Origin: VAZQ01 sp963841705
Lineage (GTDB): Bacteria > Pseudomonadota > Alphaproteobacteria > Rhizobiales > Xanthobacteraceae
Direction: 5' to 3'
NCBI GenBank assembly: GCA_963841705.1
Contig: CAWJDY010000031.1
Coordinates: 1-64,000 of the forward strand
Length of the DNA: 64,000 nucleotides
Shown here in pieces: positions 58,559 through 64,000 of the stretch. The number at the start of each line of letters is the position of its first letter. The stretch's first letter is position 1. Under the pieces are notes generated by a model. The model made no database searches. It worked only from the letters and a program-made list of their open reading frames with translations, and was not told the origin of the DNA. The translations under genes and the position numbers were made by a program.

Positions 58559-60391
58559 ATGGATATCGCCGAGCGGAAACCTACTTGCGCGAGTGCAGAT
58601 GCGGCGCGCCCGCGCGTAGCCGAGAAGCCGGTCGCGCCCGCGCCGGCGAGCGCAGGCCGGCTGCGGCCCCTGCGGTTGTTGGTGCCTTACCTGCGCCGCT
58701 ATCCCTGGCAGGTGAGCGCGGCCTTGCTGGCGCTTTTGCTCGCAGCGATCACCACGCTGATCGTGCCGATTGCGATCCGGCGCATGATCGATTTCGGCTT
58801 CTCGCGGCAAAGCGCAACTCTGATCGACAGCTATTTCGCCGTGCTGATCGCGGTCGTGGCCGTGCTTGCAGCGGCCAGCGCCGCCCGGTTCTTTTTCGTC
58901 ACCAGGCTCGGAGAGCGCATTGTTGCCGATCTGCGCGAGGAGGTATTCGGTCATCTCGTTTCGCTGTCGCCGGCGTATTTCGATGTGGCGAGAAGCGGCG
59001 AGCTGATCTCCCGGCTTACGGCGGACACGACGCAGATCAAGGCGGCGGTCGGAACTACGCTATCGGTTGCGCTGCGCAACCTGGTCCTGTTCGGGGGCGC
59101 AGCGACCATGATGGTGGTCACCAGCGCGCGGCTGTCGCTGTTCGTGCTTGCGGCCATTCCGGTCATCGTGCTGCCGCTCTATGGCTTTGGCCGCGCCGTG
59201 CGGCGGCGCTCGCGCGCAGCCCAGGACACGCTGGCCGACGCTTCCGCCTATGCCTCGGAATTGATGGGGGCGACGCGCGTGCTGCAGGCCTTCACCAACG
59301 AGGGCCTCGCCCGCAGCCGCTTTGCTGCCGCGGTCGAGCGGGCGTTCGCGGCTGCGCGCGCCTCCATTCGGGCGCGCGCCATCCTTACCGCCATTGCGAT
59401 CTTCCTCGTCTCCGCCAGCGTGGTCGTGGTGCTGTGGGTGGGTGCTCAGGACGTGATTGCCGGGCGTCTCACCGCCGGAAGACTATCGCAGTTCCTGCTC
59501 TATGCCGTGCTGGCAGCAGCCGGGCTCGGGCAGCTCGCGGAAGTGTGGGGCGAAATCTCGCAGGCATCCGGAGCAGCGGAGAGGCTGTTCGAGATCCTCG
59601 CCGTGCAACCCATCATCGTTGCGCCCGCGCAACCGACGGTGCTGCCGCAGCCGGCGCGCGGCCAAGTGTCGTTTTCAGACGTGCATTTTGCTTATCCTGG
59701 GCGACCGGACGCTCCGGTGCTGGATCGCGTCTCGTACAGTGTCGCTCCCGGGGAGAAGGTTGCAATTGTCGGGCCTTCCGGCGCGGGCAAGAGCACGATC
59801 TTCCAGCTTATCCTGCGCTTCTATGATCCGCTCTCCGGCGTAATCACCTTCGATGGCGTGAGCCTGCGCAACCTCGATCCCCTTGCCTTGCGACGGCAGA
59901 TCGCATTGGTGCCGCAAGAAGCCGTGGTGTTTGCCGCTTCGGCTCGAGACAATATTCGCTTCGGTCGGCCCGAGGCGAGCGATGTCGAGGTCGAGCAGGC
60001 GGCCGATCTCGCGCTCGCCCGTGAATTCATCGACCGGCTGCCGCAAGGGTTTGATACGCCAATCGGCGAGCGCGGCGCCACCATCTCGGGGGGACAGCGC
60101 CAGCGCCTGGCGATTGCGCGCGCCATCCTGCGTAACGCGCCGCTGCTTCTGCTCGATGAGGCCACCTCCTCGCTGGATGCGCAAAGCGAAATGCTGGTGA
60201 AGACGGCGCTCGAGCACTTGATGCAGCATCGCACCACGCTGGTGATCGCGCACCGGCTTGCAACCGTACTCTCATGTGACCGCATCATGGTGATGGACGC
60301 GGGCCGCATCGTCGAAGAGGGAAAGCATGAGCAGCTGGTTGGACGAGGCGGCCTTTATGCGCGCCTTGCCAAATTGCAGTTTCAGACCTGA
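58559..60391 (+). CDS. ABC transporter, fused permease-ATPase (MsbA-like)
   Basis: A protein of 610 residues from the ATG at 58559. Six membrane segments span about 45-320, including ALLALLLAAITTLIVPIAI and FAVLIAVVAVLAAASAARFF. The ATPase half has Walker A GPSGAGKST at about 410, signature ISGGQRQRL at about 512 and Walker B LLLLDEATSSLD at about 532. It groups with lipid or multidrug half-transporters of the MsbA type. Substrate unknown. In this order it is a conserved neighbour of rpmE in Hyphomicrobiales, not part of the NRPS cluster. Confidence 0.9.
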   Translation: MDIAERKPTCASADAARPRVAEKPVAPAPASAGRLRPLRLLVPYLRRYPWQVSAALLALLLAAITTLIVPIAIRRMIDFGFSRQSATLIDSYFAVLIAVVAVLAAASAARFFFVTRLGERIVADLREEVFGHLVSLSPAYFDVARSGELISRLTADTTQIKAAVGTTLSVALRNLVLFGGAATMMVVTSARLSLFVLAAIPVIVLPLYGFGRAVRRRSRAAQDTLADASAYASELMGATRVLQAFTNEGLARSRFAAAVERAFAAARASIRARAILTAIAIFLVSASVVVVLWVGAQDVIAGRLTAGRLSQFLLYAVLAAAGLGQLAEVWGEISQASGAAERLFEILAVQPIIVAPAQPTVLPQPARGQVSFSDVHFAYPGRPDAPVLDRVSYSVAPGEKVAIVGPSGAGKSTIFQLILRFYDPLSGVITFDGVSLRNLDPLALRRQIALVPQEAVVFAASARDNIRFGRPEASDVEVEQAADLALAREFIDRLPQGFDTPIGERGATISGGQRQRLAIARAILRNAPLLLLDEATSSLDAQSEMLVKTALEHLMQHRTTLVIAHRLATVLSCDRIMVMDAGRIVEEGKHEQLVGRGGLYARLAKLQFQT

Positions 60392-60516
60392 TCGGCTGCG
60401 GTAAAATGCTTCCGGCATAGTGCCCGGTCCGCGCGCGCTTGCTCGTTAGCCCAAAGGCGCGCAGCGGCATGCGGGCCAAACTTCGAGGATACGAAAACTG
60501 GAGGCTCTGGAACCCG

Positions 60517-61383
60517 ATGCTGAAAACCACTTCGTTCACGGTGAAATCATTGTCGGAGGCGCTCGGCGCCGAGATCATCGGCCTCGATCTGCGCCAGAAT
60601 CTGTCGCCGCAGACGGTCGAGGACATCATCGCGTCCTGGCACGAGCATCTTGTGCTTCTGTTCCGCGACCAGTCGCTCTCGGAGAACGATCAGATACGTT
60701 TCGCGCGGCACTTCGGCGCTTTGCAGCAGCGCACGCGGCCGCCGGAGGCGCGCAACGAGGCCTCCCTGCTCAAACACCCCGAGCTCACCATGCTGGTTTC
60801 AAATATCCGCGAAAACGGCAAGCTGATCGGCTCGCTTCCGGATGGCGAGATGCACTTTCATTCTGACCAATGTTATCTGGAAAAGCCCGCCAAAGGCACG
60901 TTTCTATACGCCATGGAGATTCCATCTCAGGGCGGCGATACGCTGTTTCTCAACATGTATCGCGCGTATGAGATGCTGCCCGCGGCCCTGAGGGAACGTG
61001 TCGACGGACGGAAGGCGCTCAACGCGTACCTCTATGATTCAACCACGCGGGAGCGCAACGCCGCCAAGATCGATCTCTCGGTCCATCCGCATTTCGTGCA
61101 GCCGATCGTTCGAACCCATCCCGATACCCGACGCAAGGCGCTCTACGTCAACCGGCTGATGACCCGCAGCATCGAAGGCATGGAGGAGGATGCAGGCGGC
61201 GCGCTTCTCGATGCGCTCTTTGCCCACATCGAGCAGGACCAGTTCATCTACGCCCATCATTGGCGGGTGGGCGATCTCATTGTGTGGGACAACCGCTGCA
61301 CCCTGCACGCCCGCACGGATTTCAGCGACAAAGAACGACGTCTGTTGCGTCGTGTGGTCGTTGCCGGGGACCGCGCCTGCTGA
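60517..61383 (+). CDS. TauD/TfdA-family Fe(II)/2-oxoglutarate dioxygenase
   Basis: A protein of 288 residues from the ATG at 60517 (GGAGG a little upstream). EALGAEIIGLDLRQNLS near the start, the iron ligands in EMHFHSDQCY (HxD, about residue 113) and the distal His in LHARTDF, plus RRVVVAGD at the C-terminus, give the full facial triad and 2-oxoglutarate Arg. The primary substrate (sulfonate, aryloxyalkanoate or other) cannot be told. Followed 35 bp later by the sensor kinase. Confidence 0.9.
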   Translation: MLKTTSFTVKSLSEALGAEIIGLDLRQNLSPQTVEDIIASWHEHLVLLFRDQSLSENDQIRFARHFGALQQRTRPPEARNEASLLKHPELTMLVSNIRENGKLIGSLPDGEMHFHSDQCYLEKPAKGTFLYAMEIPSQGGDTLFLNMYRAYEMLPAALRERVDGRKALNAYLYDSTTRERNAAKIDLSVHPHFVQPIVRTHPDTRRKALYVNRLMTRSIEGMEEDAGGALLDALFAHIEQDQFIYAHHWRVGDLIVWDNRCTLHARTDFSDKERRLLRRVVVAGDRAC

Positions 61384-61418
61384 CGTGCGTGCGCCCGTTC
61401 GTGAATAACAAATCTATT

Positions 61419-62876
61419 ATGGACCGCGATTTTGCAACCGCCATACGCCCCCTCTTTCTGGCGCTTATGGTGATTGCGCTCCTTGCCGGCCTGCCGCTGG
61501 CGGTATGGCTGGACTTGAGCAACTTGGCGGAGACGGGGCTGCATCGCCAGGCCAGCGATGTGAATTCGATAATCAGCAGCATGCGCGGCTATTACGGCAG
61601 CAATGTCGTGGACCGGGCGCTGCACTCATCGGGACCGATCCAGGTGTTGCCCAACTACAGGGAAGTGCCCGGCGCGATCCCGATCCCCGCAGAACTGTCG
61701 ATCGAGCTTGGGCAAGTCATCGGCGAGCAGCAGCACAACATCACTTATCGCTTCCTCTCCGACTATCCGTTCCGCAATCGCGCCCCGCACTTTTTCGATG
61801 ATTTCGAGACACATGCGCTCGCCGCTTTGCGCGTCAATCCGAACCAGCAAGTGAGCGATGCCAGCCGCACAATTCTAGCCGATCGCGTGCGGCTGATTAC
61901 GCCGGTGATAATGGAAGAAAGTTGCGTCGCCTGCCACAACAGTCATCCCGACAGTCCGAAACGGGACTGGAAAGTGGGAGACGTCCGCGGTATCCAGGAA
62001 GTGACTGTGAGCCAGCCGCTCACCGCCAATCTGTTCTCGTTCAAATATCTGCTGGGCTATTTCGCCCTGATGGCGACGGCCGGTTTCGGTTTCGTGGTTT
62101 TCCAGCAACGCCAGACCGCGACCATCGAGCGCATGAATTGGCAGCTGAAGGAAGCAAGCCAGCACAAATCACAGTTCCTCGCCAACATGAGCCACGAGCT
62201 GCGCACGCCTCTCAACGCTATCCTTGGTTATACCGAGCTCGTCCTCGATCGTGTTTACGGCGACACGCCTGATAGGCTGCGCGGCGTGCTTGAGCGCATT
62301 GAGCGCAATGGCAAGCATCTTCTTGGGCTGATCAACGATGTGCTTGATCTGTCAAAGATCGAGGCCGGCCAGCTTGTGCTCTCTCCTGCGGACTATTCGA
62401 TGAAGAGCGTCGTGCAGAGCGTCTTCAGCGCGGTGGAGCCTTTGGCGAGCGAAAAGCAGGTCGGTTTCACCATCGATGTTGCGCCGAACCTGCCGCGGGG
62501 CTACGGCGACGAGCGTCGGCTCACGCAGGTGCTGCTCAACCTCGTCGGCAACGCGATCAAGTTCACCGACAGGGGCGAGGTGGGCATTAAAGCATCAGAG
62601 GCGGATGGGATGTTTCATGTTGCAGTGCGCGACACCGGCCCGGGGATTTCGGCAGCGGACCAGGCCAAGTTGTTCCAGGAGTTTGCGCAGGCAGATGACG
62701 CGGTGACAAGAGAGAAGGGGGGGACCGGGCTCGGGCTAGCGATCTCGAAGCAAATCATCGAGATGCAAGGAGGAAAGATCTGGATCGAGTCGACCCTCGG
62801 CCAGGGCTCCACCTTTTGCTTCACGGTCCCGGTCAGAGTGAAGCTGCCGGCTGATGAAAGCGTCGCCGGCGCATAG
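61419..62876 (+). CDS. Sensor histidine kinase with DUF3365 haem-type periplasmic domain
   Basis: A protein of 485 residues from the ATG at 61419. An N-terminal membrane helix (about 10-30) precedes a periplasmic DUF3365-like domain with CVACHNSHPDSPKRDWKVGD, a CxxCH covalent haem site at about residue 170; a second helix at about 208-228 follows. The kinase part has HisKA (SQFLANMSHELRTPLNAILGY, phospho-His in SHELRTP at about 258) and HATPase (NLVGNAIKFTD, DTGPGIS, GGTGLGLAISK). It probably senses redox, NO or oxygen. No response regulator gene is adjacent. Confidence 0.9.
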   Translation: MDRDFATAIRPLFLALMVIALLAGLPLAVWLDLSNLAETGLHRQASDVNSIISSMRGYYGSNVVDRALHSSGPIQVLPNYREVPGAIPIPAELSIELGQVIGEQQHNITYRFLSDYPFRNRAPHFFDDFETHALAALRVNPNQQVSDASRTILADRVRLITPVIMEESCVACHNSHPDSPKRDWKVGDVRGIQEVTVSQPLTANLFSFKYLLGYFALMATAGFGFVVFQQRQTATIERMNWQLKEASQHKSQFLANMSHELRTPLNAILGYTELVLDRVYGDTPDRLRGVLERIERNGKHLLGLINDVLDLSKIEAGQLVLSPADYSMKSVVQSVFSAVEPLASEKQVGFTIDVAPNLPRGYGDERRLTQVLLNLVGNAIKFTDRGEVGIKASEADGMFHVAVRDTGPGISAADQAKLFQEFAQADDAVTREKGGTGLGLAISKQIIEMQGGKIWIESTLGQGSTFCFTVPVRVKLPADESVAGA

Positions 62877-62884
62877 GTTTGCGG

Positions 62885-63355
62885 CTATGCGCTGCCGGAC
62901 TGCGGGCGCCAGCTCATCTTGAGCACGGGCGCGCCGGAGCGCCAGTTCATGGCTTCGGCGCAGACGGTAAAACCTTGCTTCTCATAAAACCGAATGGCAC
63001 GGGAATTATCCTTGTTGACGTGCAGATCGAGTCCCTTGGGCGAGATGCGCTTGGCCTCCGCCAGCAGTGCCGAGGCGACGCCCGAGCCCCAGGCTTCGGT
63101 TGCCACCACGATCTGATCGAGATCGAGACTCTCCGTATCGATGGTGACAAATCCGACGACACCCTCCTGTGCTTCGGCCATGATGATGGCAGCCGATGGG
63201 ACAAGCTCATCGCGCCAGCGTCGGCGCCACCACTCCAGGCGCACGGAGAAATCGATGGCAGGGTAGACCAGCTGCCAGGTCCGCCGCCACAGCTCGATGG
63301 CGGCGTCCTCATCGTCTGGACGATAGCGGCGAAGCGTGAAGCTCGGCTCAGGCAT
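62885..63355 (-). CDS. GNAT family N-acetyltransferase
   Basis: A protein of 156 residues. LRRYRPDDEDAAIELW is the usual GNAT start, VVATEAWGSGVASALLAEAKR has the acetyl-CoA-binding Q/RxxGxG/A-like turn (here WGSGVA), and LHVNKDNSRAIRFYEKQGF is the motif-B end. Substrate unknown. It is convergent with the sensor kinase. Confidence 0.88.
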   Translation of the reverse strand: MPEPSFTLRRYRPDDEDAAIELWRRTWQLVYPAIDFSVRLEWWRRRWRDELVPSAAIIMAEAQEGVVGFVTIDTESLDLDQIVVATEAWGSGVASALLAEAKRISPKGLDLHVNKDNSRAIRFYEKQGFTVCAEAMNWRSGAPVLKMSWRPQSGSA

Positions 63356-63398
63356 TCCAATAGCGGTAGCTTAACTGAGAGCGAGCGACATCCCCCCT

Positions 63399-64000
63399 TC
63401 ACCGCTCGGTGAGCTTGAGTTCGATCCGGCGGTTGCGGGTATAGGCTTCTTCCGTCTTCTCGGTTTCGATCGGCTGGAACTCGCCGAAACCAGCTGCCAC
63501 GAGGTGCTGCGGCGATACCCCCTTTGCAATGAGGTATTGCACCACGGAGATCGCACGCGCCGCCGAAAGCTCCCAGTTGTTCTTGTAGAGCGGGCTGTTG
63601 ATCGGCCGCACGTCGGTGTGCCCATCGACCCGCAGCACCCACGGAATTTCGCCGGGAATCTTCTTCTCCAGATCGAGCAATGCACCGGCGAGACCATCGA
63701 GCTCGGCGCGGCCTTCCGGCTTGTCAAGCGTGGCCTTGCCGGTATCGAAGAACACTTCGGACTGGAACACGAAGCGGTCGCCGACGATGCGAATATCCGG
63801 GCGATTGCCCAGGATCGTCCGCAGCCGCCCGAAGAAGTCAGAGCGGTAGCGTGACAATTCCTGCACCCGCTGCGCCAAGGCGACGTTCAGCCGTTGTCCC
63901 AGATCGGCGATGCGGGCCTGGGATTCCTTGTCCTTCTTCTCGGTCGCATCGAGTGCCTCCTCGAGGGCGGCGAGCTGGCGGCGCAGCGCGGCGATCTGCT
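63399..64000 (-). CDS. OmpA/MotB-like peptidoglycan-binding protein (N-terminus beyond window end)
   Basis: The C-terminal 200 residues are visible. A coiled-coil stretch (QIAALRRQLAALEEALDATE) is followed by the OmpA-C domain: FDTGKATLDKPEGRAELDGL, VDGHTDVRPI, NWELSAARAISVVQYLI and TRNRRIELKL. Such proteins bind meso-diaminopimelate in the cell wall. The usual alphaproteobacterial form has an N-terminal membrane helix that would lie outside the window. Confidence 0.9.
   Translation of the reverse strand, partial: QIAALRRQLAALEEALDATEKKDKESQARIADLGQRLNVALAQRVQELSRYRSDFFGRLRTILGNRPDIRIVGDRFVFQSEVFFDTGKATLDKPEGRAELDGLAGALLDLEKKIPGEIPWVLRVDGHTDVRPINSPLYKNNWELSAARAISVVQYLIAKGVSPQHLVAAGFGEFQPIETEKTEEAYTRNRRIELKLTER

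Overview
The window is high-GC DNA from an alphaproteobacterium, most likely order Hyphomicrobiales (Rhizobiales). This is inferred from gene content and order: hemC-hemD-Mic60-like-HemY-like next to tsaD-gpsA-EVE-acs, rsmB-heparinase-purH, a 1629-residue NAD-glutamate dehydrogenase, and an rcdA (DUF1465)/DUF1192/rpmE neighbourhood with a CtrA-type box. No species can be named from sequence alone. No tRNA, rRNA, IS element or CRISPR array was seen.

Region 1 (1-27000, minus strand) is one giant non-ribosomal peptide synthetase (NRPS) assembly line that runs off the left edge. It starts at 26999 with an EntF-like condensation domain. Eight modules follow: C-A1-T, C-A2-T, C-A3-T, C-A4-T-E, C(DCL type)-A5-T, C-A6-T, C-A7-T and C-A8-T (cut). 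Six blocks of about 2.7 kb are almost identical at DNA level. The modules differ essentially only in the A-domain pocket segment between motif A3 and the sequence after A5. My reading of pocket residues gives: A1 aromatic-like, A2 = A8 possibly Lys/Orn-like, A3 Gly-like, A4 unassigned (then epimerised), A5 Ser, A6 Pro-like, A7 beta-Ala-like. Two single-base frameshifts, near 15040 (A4) and 3946 (A7), cut the line into three reading frames. No termination domain lies in the window.

Region 2 (27000-31351, plus strand), divergent from the NRPS, holds a DUF697-like membrane protein, a small two-helix membrane protein, a cyclic-peptide exporter of the PvdE/SyrD type, a ParA/MinD-type ATPase and a second DUF697-like paralogue translationally coupled to the ATPase. 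The exporter is the expected partner of the NRPS. The ParA plus paired DUF697 set is unexplained.

Region 3 (31370-64000) is conserved chromosome: haem biosynthesis, t6A modification (tsaD), glycerol-3-phosphate dehydrogenase, acetyl-CoA synthetase, an L,D-transpeptidase, htpX (broken by an 11-bp tandem duplication), rsmB, a heparinase-family protein, purH, glutamate dehydrogenase, an AhpD-type protein, lemA, ggt, DUF1192, rcdA, rpmE, an MsbA-type ABC transporter, a TauD-family dioxygenase, a haem-binding-type sensor kinase, a GNAT acetyltransferase and an OmpA/MotB-like protein (cut by the right edge). A structured RNA candidate with a CtrA-type box and a strong terminator lies upstream of rcdA.
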